From contig NZ_PDLO01000009.1 of the NCBI RefSeq assembly GCF_002631205.1, positions 121,278 through 185,277 on the forward strand: a DNA stretch of 64,000 nt. Direction: 5' to 3'. A model generated the notes under the pieces. The model searched no databases. It worked only from the letters and a program-made list of their open reading frames with translations, and was not told the DNA's origin. Within the stretch, counting starts at the first letter, position 1. Each line of letters opens with the position of its first letter. Made by a program: the position numbers and the translations under genes. Source of the stretch: Neolewinella marina (GTDB lineage: Bacteria; Bacteroidota; Bacteroidia; Chitinophagales; Saprospiraceae). Below are positions 24,860-34,200 of this stretch, one piece after another.

Positions 24860-25498
24860 CTAATCGCCCAGCATCCGGAAGGCCTGCACGCCCGCCAGCA
24901 GCACGAATATTGATCCCACGATGAGGTGGAAGTGGCGGGTCACGTAGTGGGCGTGGGCGTCCACCCACCGCGCGCCCCAGGCGTAGGCCGTCAGCATGGC
25001 CATGGCACCCGCGCCCGCGCCCACGACGAAGGCCGTCTTGGACCAGATGGCGGGATCGAGGTAGTCGTCGGCCATCAGCCAGCTGCCGATCGCGAAGTAG
25101 TAGGGAATAGCCAGGAAATTGACCAGGGCGACGCTGACCCCCTCGGCGTAGGGGCTGTCCACATGGCTCTCTTCCCGCTGCTCCTCGATGCTTTTTTCGC
25201 TGTGCTGCTCCCGGTACCACTTGAAGAAAAAATAGGCGGCCAGGAAGGCCAGCACGGGGATGGCCCACCAGCTCAGCAGCTCGATGATGTCGGGGTTCTG
25301 CCGCAGGTAATTTGCCCCGATGAGGGCAATGGCCGCCTGCACCGTGAATACCGTGGTAATGCCCGCCGCGAAACGCACCCCCGCCCAGCGGCCCGCCTCC
25401 AGGCTGCAGGTGGCCACCGACATATTGAGCATGCCCGGCAGCATCACCGCCCCGAGGGGGGAGGCCAGGCCCAGTAGTAAAGCGGTCAGGTATTCCAA
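24860..25498 (-). CDS. LysE/RhtB-family membrane exporter
   Basis: A 212-aa inner-membrane protein with about six hydrophobic helices, the usual LysE size. The N-terminus MEYLTALLLGLASPLGAVML fits the family pattern in which a Gly/Pro motif sits in the first helix. A charged cytoplasmic loop (KWYREQHSEKSIEEQREESH) lies after the third helix. Family members export amino acids or related small molecules; the substrate here is unknown. It is convergent to the ThuA-like gene with 19 bp between stops. A longer open frame on the same strand in another register (to 25667) is a high-GC shadow. Confidence 0.85.
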   Translation of the reverse strand: MEYLTALLLGLASPLGAVMLPGMLNMSVATCSLEAGRWAGVRFAAGITTVFTVQAAIALIGANYLRQNPDIIELLSWWAIPVLAFLAAYFFFKWYREQHSEKSIEEQREESHVDSPYAEGVSVALVNFLAIPYYFAIGSWLMADDYLDPAIWSKTAFVVGAGAGAMAMLTAYAWGARWVDAHAHYVTRHFHLIVGSIFVLLAGVQAFRMLGD

Positions 25499-25605
25499 AA
25501 GCGGCGGCGTTCGTTTTTGCTACCAAACTGCCCGCGGCCAATTTGGTTGGCGGGGCGGTGGGTAGATGCGGGGTTTCCCCCGACAAACCACTAGGTAGCG
25601 CGGGA

Positions 25606-25970
25606 GCCGGGCCGTCGGGCCTGTGGCCCGGCGCATTCATCTTGAGCCGGCTGGTGCTTCCCTCCACAATGTCCCCAAAGCACCCTCCAGGACCTCAGAG
25701 CGTCGCCCGACGCAGCCGAACGACCTCTGAGCGTCCCCCAAACCACCGAGGCACACGGAGCAGCCGGGCCGTCGGGCCTATGGCCCGGCGCCAGCAGCTG
25801 GAGCCAGCCGCTGCTTCCACCACAAGTTCCTTAAAGCACCAAAAGCACCCTCCAGGACCTCGGAGCGTCGCCCGGCGCAGCCGCACGACCTCTGAGCGTC
25901 CCTTCGAAAAAAACACCCTCCAGCACCTCGCAGCGCCACCCGGCGCAGCCAAACGACCTCAAAGCACCCC
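25606..25970 (+). repeat. Interspersed direct repeats in the LysE-SGNH gap (two module types)
   Basis: Module 2, 57 bp, occurs at 25681-25737, 25846-25902 and, more diverged, 25914-25970; it begins CACCCTCCAGGACCTC. Module 1 (begins GCCGGGCCGTCGGGCC) occurs at 25606 and 25763, each time ahead of module 2. The 486-bp gap (25499-25984) holds nothing else. The array probably arose by tandem duplication and decay; no coding potential is supported. Confidence 0.8.
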
Positions 25971-25984
25971 CCACCAAAGCACCC

Positions 25985-26650
25985 CTACCGATCCAGCAGC
26001 TCCACCACCGGCTCGATGGCGGCTTCCCAGATGTCGTAGCCGGCCGGGGTCATGTGGAGGTTGTCGGCCAGGAAGATGTCCTTGCGTACGGTGCCGTCGG
26101 GCAGGAGGGCGGGCGTCCAGACATCGACGAAGTAGGTGTGTTTCTGCTTTGCGGCGTAGGCTTCCAGCAGGTCGTTGGCCTTTTCGTACTCCCGGTGGAG
26201 TTCCCAGCGGGCCACGCTCGGCTTGGGGGAGATGAAGACCACCGGGGTGTCCTTGCTCAGGTTTTTGGCGATCATCTTCCGCAGTTTTTTGGCGGAGCGG
26301 AGCACGTCCCGCGCCGAATCGCCGGCGGCGATGTCGTTGTCGCCCTCGTAGACGAACACCGCCCGGGGCTTGTAAGGATAGATCAGCCGGTCGGCGTAGT
26401 GGATGAGGTCGGTAAACTGGCTGCCGCCGAAGCCGCGGTTGAGCACCCGGTGCCCCTCCAGGTCCTCCTGCAGGCTGTGCCACATGCGTACCGAGGAGCT
26501 GCCCACGAAGAGGATGACCCCCGGGGCCACGGGCTGCACGGCGTCGGCCGTGGCGAAGGCCTCGATCTCGGCGGCGAAGCGTGTAGGGTCGGGGGCCGAC
26601 TGGGCGTAGAGGGCGGTCGTGATCAGGAGCAGAAGTACGGTCAGGCGCAT
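25985..26650 (-). CDS. Secreted SGNH/GDSL-family hydrolase
   Basis: A 221-aa exported esterase-like protein. The start is taken at [20 protein letters not shown], a clean signal peptide; the frame opens 21 codons earlier without a signal-like sequence. All four SGNH blocks are visible: Ser in [11 protein letters not shown], Gly in LNRGFGGSQ, Asn in [11 protein letters not shown], and Asp/His in [11 protein letters not shown]. Family members act on acyl or acetyl esters of carbohydrates and lipids or on platelet-activating-factor-like substrates. It is divergent from hisF, and no operon partner is seen. Confidence 0.9.
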   Translation of the reverse strand: MRLTVLLLLITTALYAQSAPDPTRFAAEIEAFATADAVQPVAPGVILFVGSSSVRMWHSLQEDLEGHRVLNRGFGGSQFTDLIHYADRLIYPYKPRAVFVYEGDNDIAAGDSARDVLRSAKKLRKMIAKNLSKDTPVVFISPKPSVARWELHREYEKANDLLEAYAAKQKHTYFVDVWTPALLPDGTVRKDIFLADNLHMTPAGYDIWEAAIEPVVELLDR

Positions 26651-26758
26651 CGGGTGTCGTATTGGATCGACGGAAAGATACGGAACCCGCGGCCGCGCCC
26701 CCCTGGCGAACAACCCTTCCCCCCCGCGGGGCGTTCCCTGCTCCTAAACCCCTCCGCT

Positions 26759-27520
26759 TTGCTCGCCAAACGCATCATCCCCTGCCTCGACATCAAGGAC
26801 GGCCGCACCGTCAAGGGCGTCAATTTCGTGAACCTGCGCGACGCCGGCGACCCCGTGGAGCTCGGCGCCAAGTACAGCCAGGCCGGGGCCGACGAGCTGG
26901 TGTTCCTGGACATCACCGCCACCCACGAGCGCCGCAAGACCCTGGCCGACCTGGCCCGCGACATCGCCCGCCACCTCAACATCCCCTTCACCATCGGCGG
27001 TGGCATCAAGGCCCTGGCCGACGTGGACGTGCTGCTCGACGCCGGGGCCGACAAGGTGAGCATCAACTCCGCCGCCGTGCGCCGGCCGGAACTCATTGAT
27101 GAATTGGCCTACGCCTTCGGCAAGCAGTTCGTAGTGCTGGCGGTTGATGCCAAGCTGGTCGACGGCGACTGGTACGTCCACCTCAATGGCGGCCGCATCA
27201 AAACGGAGCACAAACTCTTCGACTGGGTTCACGAAGCCCAGGAGCGGGGCGCCGGTGAGATCCTCTTCACCAGCATGGACCACGACGGCACCAAGGCCGG
27301 CTTCGCCAACGCGGCCCTGGCCGAGATGAGCGACCGCCTGAGCATCCCCATCATCGCCAGCGGCGGGGCGGGCAACAAGGAGCACTTCGCCGACGTGTTC
27401 AAGGCCGGCAAGGCCGACGCCGGACTGGCCGCCAGCATCTTCCACTTCGGGGAGGTGGAGATCGCTGACCTGAAGCAGTACCTCGCCGCCGAAGGGGTAG
27501 CGGTGCGGCCCGTGAATTAG
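26759..27520 (+). CDS. hisF: Imidazole glycerol phosphate synthase, cyclase subunit
   Basis: HisF makes imidazole-glycerol phosphate and AICAR from PRFAR and ammonia supplied by HisH, in histidine biosynthesis. The TTG at 26759 gives a 253-aa product with the canonical N-terminus [20 protein letters not shown]; the frame remains open far upstream but that part does not resemble HisF. The (beta/alpha)8 barrel motifs include the first catalytic Asp (CLDIKDG), [22 protein letters not shown] (second Asp) and [13 protein letters not shown]. Its stop overlaps the stop of the opposite-strand gene by 4 bp. hisIE follows beyond that gene; other his genes are not in the window. Confidence 0.95.
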   Translation: MLAKRIIPCLDIKDGRTVKGVNFVNLRDAGDPVELGAKYSQAGADELVFLDITATHERRKTLADLARDIARHLNIPFTIGGGIKALADVDVLLDAGADKVSINSAAVRRPELIDELAYAFGKQFVVLAVDAKLVDGDWYVHLNGGRIKTEHKLFDWVHEAQERGAGEILFTSMDHDGTKAGFANAALAEMSDRLSIPIIASGGAGNKEHFADVFKAGKADAGLAASIFHFGEVEIADLKQYLAAEGVAVRPVN

Positions 27521-27984
27521 AGGAAGGCGCTCGCGCCGGTGAACAGCATCGACAGGAAGGCCAGAACCGTGGAGCCCAGGTAGAAGATCGCCAGGATGCC
27601 GTACAGCTTGAACAGTCGCGCCAGGGCCCCGAAGGCGTCGGTCACCGACTGGGGGCTGCCGTTGTCCACCGCGGCCACCGCCTCCGACCCGAACTGGTAG
27701 AGGAGGTACGACAGGTAGAACAGAAAGAGGAAGACCAGGGCGTAGATGACCAGCACCCCCGTCATGAAGCCGCCGCCACCCGTAGCCGCGCCCAGTCCGG
27801 AAACGGCCATGAAGGTGCCGCCGAACAAGACCATCACCACCAGAAAAAAGCCGATCCCTGCCATACTGAGGACACCCAGAAAGCGGCCCCACTTGCCAGC
27901 TTTCCGTAGGTTTGCGGCGCCCTGGGGTAATAATTCCGGTCCGCGGCCGTATTCCCGGTCGAGTGGTGTACTGTTTTCTAGCAT
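27517..27984 (-). CDS. Small membrane protein, DUF5362-like
   Basis: A 155-aa protein inserted in reverse orientation between hisF and hisIE. The start at [15 protein letters not shown] follows a non-coding continuation of the frame. A soluble N-terminal tail precedes three to four hydrophobic helices ([60 protein letters not shown]). A conserved helical segment after the third helix ([20 protein letters not shown]) fits the DUF5362 pattern as I recall it; function unknown. The start lies only 33 bp from the hisIE start, so the two share a small divergent promoter region. Confidence 0.75.
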   Translation of the reverse strand: MLENSTPLDREYGRGPELLPQGAANLRKAGKWGRFLGVLSMAGIGFFLVVMVLFGGTFMAVSGLGAATGGGGFMTGVLVIYALVFLFLFYLSYLLYQFGSEAVAAVDNGSPQSVTDAFGALARLFKLYGILAIFYLGSTVLAFLSMLFTGASAFL

Positions 27985-28017
27985 AATCTCGGGTTCGTTT
28001 ATCTCAATATAAAGCCA

Positions 28018-28629
28018 ATGCAAGTAACCCCATCCAACCTCCGGGAACTTGACTTCTCCAAGGACGGCGGCCTGCTGCCCGCCATCGTCCAGGACAGCGC
28101 CACCCGGGTAGTCCTGATGCAGGGCTACATGAACGCCGAGGCCCTGGCCAAAACCCTGGAAACGGGGCAGGTCACCTTCTTCAGCCGCAGCAAGCAGCGC
28201 CTCTGGACGAAGGGGGAAAGCTCCGGCAACGTACTCACCCTGGTGCGCGTCGACGCCGACTGCGACCGCGATTCCCTCCTCATCCAGGCCCGGCCCGCCG
28301 GCCCCACCTGCCACACCGGCGCCGATACCTGCTGGGACCAGCCCAACGAAGGGGAATTTCTTGACCACCTCGAACGCACCATCCAGGACCGCCGCGACCA
28401 CCCCAGCGAAAGCAGCTACACCACCTCCCTCCTCCAGCGCGGCATCAACAAGGTGGCCCAGAAGGTAGGGGAGGAAGCCGTGGAGCTCGTCATCGAAGCC
28501 AAGGACGACAACAAGGAACTCTTCCTCGGCGAGGCCGCCGACCTGATGTACCACTACCTCGTGCTGCTGGCCGCCAAGGGCTACACCCTCGAGGAGGTCC
28601 GCGACGTACTCCGCCAACGCCACAAGTAA
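28018..28629 (+). CDS. hisIE: Bifunctional phosphoribosyl-AMP cyclohydrolase / phosphoribosyl-ATP pyrophosphatase
   Basis: A 203-aa fusion catalysing steps two and three of histidine biosynthesis, of standard length. The HisI part (1-110) has GYMNAEALAKTLETGQVTFF, SRSKQRLWTKGESSGN and the zinc/metal cluster DADCDRDSLL plus GPTCHTGADTCW. The HisE part (115-203) has SYTTSLLQRGINKVAQKVGE and EAADLMYHYLVLLAAKG. It is transcribed in the same direction as hisF but separated from it by the inverted membrane-protein gene, so the two his genes probably have separate promoters. Confidence 0.97.
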   Translation: MQVTPSNLRELDFSKDGGLLPAIVQDSATRVVLMQGYMNAEALAKTLETGQVTFFSRSKQRLWTKGESSGNVLTLVRVDADCDRDSLLIQARPAGPTCHTGADTCWDQPNEGEFLDHLERTIQDRRDHPSESSYTTSLLQRGINKVAQKVGEEAVELVIEAKDDNKELFLGEAADLMYHYLVLLAAKGYTLEEVRDVLRQRHK

Positions 28630-28640
28630 TCCCCCTGACC

Positions 28641-28657
28641 CCCGAGCGAAGCGAGGG
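28641..28657 (+). repeat. Isolated copy of the 17-bp intergenic core repeat
   Basis: CCCGAGCGAAGCGAGGG, identical to the core of the clusters near 58, 59.5 and 63.5 kb. It lies between hisIE and the YqeY gene and is followed by the same kind of CTCCTTCACC-rich sequence (28676-28717). Confidence 0.85.
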
Positions 28658-28720
28658 AAAACTGTCAAGGCAGTTCACTCCTTTACCAATTTACTCCTTC
28701 ACCAATTCACTCCTTCACCC

Positions 28721-29167
28721 ATGAGTCTACAAGAACGCATCACTCCCGACCTGAAAGCCGCCATGCGTGCCAAGGACCAGGCCGCCCTGCGCGGGATCCG
28801 GGCCATCAAGAACGCCATCCTGCTGCAGCAGACCGACGGCAGCGGCGACACCCTCGACGAGGCCGGTGAGATCGCCCTGCTCCAGAAGCTCGTCAAGAGC
28901 CGGCAGGAAAGCCTGGAGATCTACGAGAAGCAGGGCCGCGAAGACCTGGCCCAGCCCGAGCGGGAGGAGATCGAGGTGATCAGCCGCTACCTTCCCGAGC
29001 AGCTGTCAGACGAAAAGCTGGAGGCCATCGTTAAGGAAGTGATCGCCGAGACCGGCGCCTCCTCCATGCGAGATATGGGCAAGGTGATGGGCGTGGCCAA
29101 CGCCCGCGTGGCCGGTCGTGCCGACGGCAAGCAAGTCGCCGCGACGGTAAAACGACTGCTGGCCTAA
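28721..29167 (+). CDS. GatB/YqeY-domain protein
   Basis: A 148-aa all-helical protein covering the full YqeY family length. Characteristic segments are SLQERITPDLKAAMRAKDQA, KNAILLQQTDG, LLQKLVKSRQESLEIYEKQG and MRDMGKVMGVANARVAGRAD. The domain is shared with the tail of GatB, the tRNA amidotransferase subunit, where it contacts tRNA; the free-standing protein has no settled function. The start codon at 28721 immediately follows a CTCCTTCACC-type repeat. An LptF/LptG gene begins 33 bp downstream and could share the transcript. Confidence 0.93.
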   Translation: MSLQERITPDLKAAMRAKDQAALRGIRAIKNAILLQQTDGSGDTLDEAGEIALLQKLVKSRQESLEIYEKQGREDLAQPEREEIEVISRYLPEQLSDEKLEAIVKEVIAETGASSMRDMGKVMGVANARVAGRADGKQVAATVKRLLA

Positions 29168-29200
29168 CCGGACTTTCCCGCCCGCCCCGGCGCCCCCGCT

Positions 29201-30292
29201 ATGTTGAAGAAACTGGATTGGTACATCATCGGCAAGTTCTTGCGCACCTTCTTCTTTACGGTGCTCATCTTCTCGATGGTCAGCCTGATCATTGATTTCA
29301 GTGAGAAGGTGGAACGCTTCATCGAGACGGACATCCCGGCCTCGGTAATTGCATTTGAGTACTTCCCCACCTTCCTGCTTTTCATCCTGGGCTTCCTCTG
29401 GCCCATGCTCACCCTGATCGCGGTGATCTTCTTCACCGGGCGGATGGCCGACAACTCGGAGATCATCAGCATCCTCAACGCGGGCGTCAGCTTCTGGCGG
29501 CTCATGCGGCCCTACCTGATCTCGGCGGGCTTCCTGGCCGTCCTCTACCTGGCCGGCATCCACTACCTCATCCCCCTGGCCAACAGCCACCGGGCCGAGA
29601 TCGACCGGGTGTACTTCAGCCGCAACCGCGATGAGGGCAAGACCAGCAACGTCCACTTCTTCGTCGCCCCGGATACCAAGGTCTACATGACCCACTTTAG
29701 CAAGCGCGACAGCGCGGCCCGCAATTTCCGCATCGAGCACATCGTGGACAATGAACTGGTGAGCCTCACCAAGGCCCGCTCGGCCAAGTTCGTCGACGGC
29801 GACCCCGGCCGGTGGCGGCTCGACAACTACGAAATCCGCACCTTCGACGGGCTGGAGGAAACCCTCGTGACCAGCAACCGGGAAACCCTGGACACGGTGC
29901 TGAACCTCCGCCCCGAGGACTTCGTCGACTACCGCGAACAGCAGTCGGCCCTCACCACCCCCGAGCTGCTGGAGCACCTGCGCAAGCAGCGGGAGCGGGG
30001 CGCCGGCAACATCCGCAAGTACGAGGTGGAGCTGGCCCGCCGTACGGCCGAGCCCTTCACTATCTTCATCCTTACCCTGATCGGCCTGTCGGTGGCCGGC
30101 CGCAAGGTGAGGGGCGGCATGGGCATCCAGCTGGCCTTAGGCATGTTCATGGGGGCCCTGTTCGTCTTCCTCAGCCGCTTCGCCTCCACCATCAGCTCGG
30201 GCACCGACCTGCCCGTCTTCCTCGGCATGTGGATGCCGAACATCATCTTCTTCGGTGCGGCCATGTACTTCGTGGCCAATGCCCAGCGGTAG
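29201..30292 (+). CDS. LptF/LptG-family permease
   Basis: A 363-aa inner-membrane permease of the LPS export ABC complex, which extracts LPS from the membrane with LptB and hands it to LptC. There are three N-terminal helices (KFLRTFFFTVLIFSMVSLII onward), a periplasmic jellyroll-like region (about 120-265), and three C-terminal helices (PFTIFILTLIGLSVAGRKV onward). The family N-terminus LDWYIIGKFLRTFFFT is clear. F and G cannot be separated from this sequence alone; in Bacteroidota the two genes are often unlinked. Confidence 0.93.
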   Translation: MLKKLDWYIIGKFLRTFFFTVLIFSMVSLIIDFSEKVERFIETDIPASVIAFEYFPTFLLFILGFLWPMLTLIAVIFFTGRMADNSEIISILNAGVSFWRLMRPYLISAGFLAVLYLAGIHYLIPLANSHRAEIDRVYFSRNRDEGKTSNVHFFVAPDTKVYMTHFSKRDSAARNFRIEHIVDNELVSLTKARSAKFVDGDPGRWRLDNYEIRTFDGLEETLVTSNRETLDTVLNLRPEDFVDYREQQSALTTPELLEHLRKQRERGAGNIRKYEVELARRTAEPFTIFILTLIGLSVAGRKVRGGMGIQLALGMFMGALFVFLSRFASTISSGTDLPVFLGMWMPNIIFFGAAMYFVANAQR

Positions 30293-30403
30293 AGACTGCC
30301 TGACCAGCCTCTGATCGATCAACAGCCCCGTTTCATCTAATTGGGGAGGGAGGACGTTGTATTGCGGGGCATCTTTCCCAATCAAGCGGAAAATAGAATC
30401 ATC

Positions 30404-31225
30404 ATGGATCAGAAAAAACTAATGACCTGGGGCATCCTAGGCTTCTTCCTCTTCATCGTGCTCATCATGGTGAGCAGCGCCACCTTCGTGACCATCGAGT
30501 CGGGCGAGCGGGGCGTACTGTTCCGCCGCTTCAGTGGATTGGAGAAGGAAATCGTCTTTGCCCCCGGTTTCCACATGGTAGCTCCCTGGAACACGATGTA
30601 CGTCTACGAGGTACGGGAAGCCCAGCTGGAGGAGGAAATGGAGGTGCTGTCCAGCAACGGCCTCAACATCAGCGTTGACGTCACGGCCCGTATCCGGCCC
30701 AATTACGGTGACGTTCCTTCCCTCCACGAGACCTTTGGTCCCGAGTATATGGAGCGGCTCATCCGGCCCGAGGTGCGCTCCAGTGTCCGCCAGGTGATCG
30801 GCAAGTTCACCCCCGAGGAGCTCTACTCCACCAAGCGCGACGAGGTGCAGACCCTCATCACCGAGGAGCTGACCAATACCCTCGCCCGGAACTACATCGA
30901 CCTGCGCGCCATCCTGATCCGCGACATTGAGCTGCCCGACAAGGTGCGCATGGCCATCGAGGAAAAGCTGGAGGCCGAGCAGGGCTCCCTCAAGTACGAG
31001 TACATCCTGACCCGCGAGAAGCAGGAAGCCGAGCGCCGCCTCATCGAGGCCCAGGCCAAGGCGGACGCCAACCGCATCCTGGCCGCGAGCCTCTCGGACA
31101 ACATCCTCCAGGACAAGGGCATCGAAGCCACCCTGGAACTCGCCAAGTCGCCCAACAGCAAGGTGGTCGTGGTAGGTGGTACGGGCAACGGGGGCCTGCC
31201 CCTCATCCTGGGCGGCGGCAACTAG
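30404..31225 (+). CDS. Prohibitin-family SPFH membrane protein
   Basis: A 273-aa protein starting at MDQKKLMTWGILGF, chosen because the membrane anchor begins there (residues 8-28, LGFFLFIVLIMVSSATFVTI). The SPFH/band-7 domain follows (ESGERGVLFRRFSGLEKEIV, GLNISVDVTARIRPNYGDVP, RSSVRQVIGKFTPEELYSTK). Then a coiled coil rich in E and A (LTREKQEAERRLIEAQAKAD) and a Gly-rich tail. Family members form ring or cage assemblies on membranes and often guard FtsH-type proteases; that role is by analogy. Its stop overlaps the stop of the convergent cyclase gene by 4 bp. Confidence 0.94.
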   Translation: MDQKKLMTWGILGFFLFIVLIMVSSATFVTIESGERGVLFRRFSGLEKEIVFAPGFHMVAPWNTMYVYEVREAQLEEEMEVLSSNGLNISVDVTARIRPNYGDVPSLHETFGPEYMERLIRPEVRSSVRQVIGKFTPEELYSTKRDEVQTLITEELTNTLARNYIDLRAILIRDIELPDKVRMAIEEKLEAEQGSLKYEYILTREKQEAERRLIEAQAKADANRILAASLSDNILQDKGIEATLELAKSPNSKVVVVGGTGNGGLPLILGGGN

Positions 31226-34200
31226 TCCTGCTCCGCCGCCTCCAGCTCCTGGAGGTGAAAGGTGTAGACGAACTTCGGGGTTTCGGCGTGCAGCTGGCGG
31301 TAAAGTTTAAGGGCCGCCTCGCGGGCCGCCGCGTCGCGTTTGCCGCTCAGCTGATAGGCGACCAGGTTAACCTCGGCCTGCTGTTCGGTGGTGAGTACCT
31401 CGCGGGTTAGCAGTTCATCGAGGATCTGCCGGGCTTCCGGCAGGTTGGCGGGGTCGTAGGCCACCAGGCAGCGGGCGTGCAGCAGGCGGGCGCCGTAGAG
31501 CACGTCGGGGTTGCCGAGGTCCTCGGCAACTTCCAGGGCTTCCTGTTCTACTTCCCGCAGTTCTTCCAGCTTGCCGTCGGCCAGCAGTACCTGCCCCTTT
31601 TCGTAGAGGCTGGCCCCCAGCACCAGGCGGTTGTTGGTGGCGCGGGCGATCTCAATGGCCTGGTTGTAGTATTTGAGCGAGAGGTCGTAGTCGCCCTGGA
31701 GGTAGTAGATGTCGCCCAGGGTATTCACGGCCTTAGCCACCCCCTTGCGGTAGCCCAGGTCGCTGCTGATGGCCAGGCTACGGTCCAGGTGATTGATGGC
31801 CTTGGTGAAGTGGCCCATCACGCTGTAGAGGTCGCCGATGAGGGCCTCGGTGACGGCGATGCCCTGGCGGTCGCCAAGTTCGTAGCAGATCTTGAGGTCC
31901 TGCTCGAAGAGTTCCAGGGCGGTTTCGTAGTTGCCCTGCCGTTCGTTGATGCTGCCCAGGCTGCCGAGCCCGATGGCCTGCAGCCGGCGGTTGCCGAGTT
32001 CGCGGGCCAGGGCCAGTCCGCGGTGGTGGTGCTCCAGCGAACGCTGGTAATCCCCGCTGTCGAAGTAGACGATTCCGAGGTTGGTGTGGAGGGTGGCCAG
32101 GCCCATGCTGTCGCGGCTCTCCTCGTGCAGGGGGATCTGCTCCTTGATCACCCGGATGGCTTCCTCGTACTGCCCCAGGTTCATGTAGGTGAGGCCCAGA
32201 TGGCTGATGGTGCTGGCCGAGGTGGTGGTGCCCGCCTGGCTCAGTCCGCTCTCCAGCGACCGCTGGAAGTAGGTCAGGGCCCGGTCGTAGTGGTTGGTGC
32301 GGAAGAAGAGGTTGCCCATGTTGCTGTAGGCCTTCGCGATGCCGAAGATGTCGTCGACGGATTCGAAGAGGCCAGCGGCGACCTTCAGGTATTCCATGGC
32401 CAGTTCGTAGTCGCCCTTCAGCAGGTGCAGGTGGCCCAGGCTGTTGTTGGCCCGTCCGAGGAGGATGACGTCGCGGCTCGACTTGGCCAGGCGGCGGGCC
32501 TCCTCGTAGGCACGGCGGGCGTCTTCCCAGCGGCCCACGATCTCATACACGCTGCCCTGGCTGAGGAAGATGTGGACCGTCACCTCCTGGTCGGCCTGCT
32601 GGTTCATCTTCTTGATCAGGCGGTCGTAGAGCTCCAGGGCCTGCTGGTTCTGGTAGTTGGCCCGGGCGTAGCTGGCCGCCTTGTTCAGGTACTCGATGGT
32701 CTTCTCGGTGTCGCCGCTCTGCCCGTAGTGGAAGGCCAGGTCCACGTACCGCTCTTCCAGGCTGTCGGCGTAGATCTTCTCGATGGCCGCGGCGATCTGC
32801 CGGTGCAGCTGCTGCACCCGGGTGGTCAGCTGCATGCCGTAGACCGCCTCCCGCAGCAGGCTGTGCTTGAAGATGTAGCGCAGCTCGTTCATGGCGCTCC
32901 AGATTTGTCCGCGCTCGGCCACGCGGATCTGTTCGCGCAGGTCCTGCATCAGGTTGTCCGAATCCTCGAAGCCCTCGTCGGCCCGCATCACCTCGCTGAG
33001 GACGGGGAGGTCAAATTCCCGGCCGATCACCGCGGCGGCCTTGACGATCTCCCGCACCATGTCCGAGAGCCGGTCGATGCGGGCCGTCAGGATGGAGGTG
33101 ATGCTGGTCGACAGCTTGATGCTTTCGTCGCTGAGGTGGAGCAGGCCGTCCTCCTGCTGCTCCAGCAGCTCGCTTTCGCGGAAGTATTCCAGGATCTGCT
33201 CCAGGTAGAAGGGGTTGCTGTTGGTGGCCCGCAGCAGGGTTTCCAGGGTGTCCTGGGAGACGGGCCCGCCCAGGGTGGTTTCGGCGAAGCGGCGGACGGA
33301 CTCCGGCGAGAGGGCACCGAGCTCAATTTCCAGGGTGGGCAGTTCGGAGGCTCCCTTGAAGCCCTCCTTCAGCAGGCGGGGGTACTGCCCGTCGTCGTCG
33401 GGGCGGGCGGTGGCCACCACCAGCAGGGGCAGGTCGCCCACCCGCCGCAGCAGCTCCCGCACCACCACCAGGCTTTCCTGGTCGATCCAGTGGGTGTCTT
33501 CCAGCTCCAGCACCGTGGGCTGGATGAGGCACTCCGCGATGATGAGGTTGACGATGGCGTCGATGGTGTTCTGGTACCGCCCCTGGGCGTCCAGGCGGGT
33601 GTAGAGGGAGTCGGGCAGCGTCAGTCCCAGCTGGGCGGCCAGCAGCGATTCGGTGCGCTGCAGCTCCGCTACCAGGACTTCGGCCCGCGGGTCCTTGCGT
33701 TGCTGGAGGTTGATCTGCATCCAGCCGATGCGGGCCTCGAAGCGGCGCAGGTTCTGCTCGGCGTTCAGGTCCATGCTCTGGCGGAACATCCGCTGCAGCA
33801 GGAAGGTAAAGGGGTTGAAGGGCTTGCGCAGGATCTGGTCGCAGCTGCCCAGCAGCCAGTTGAAGGGGCGGCGCTGGTTGAGCTGGTGGCGCAGCTCGTG
33901 GGTCAGGCGGCTCTTGCCGATGCCGGCCTCGCCGAAGACGTAGGCGATGCCCCCGGGCTTGCCCTCCAGCAGGGGGGTGGCGAATTGCAGCAGCCGGGCT
34001 ACCTCCTCGTCGCGGCCGATGGGTTCCCCGCCGTAGTCGGGCTTGCCCAGCGACTGGCGGCGGCCCTCCAGGGAGTAGGTGGGCACGGGCTCCTGCACCC
34101 CCTTGTAGCGGATGTCGCCCCGGGGCAGGAAGCGGAACTGGGGGGTGGTGGCGATCTCCTCGTCGACCAGCACGGCCTGCCATTCGGCGGCGGACATGAT

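Noticed and set aside
24807..25667. A 286-codon minus-strand frame covering the LysE gene in another register
   Set aside because: The composition is that of a shadow (G, R, P, H rich), while the other frame encodes a clear six-helix LysE protein.
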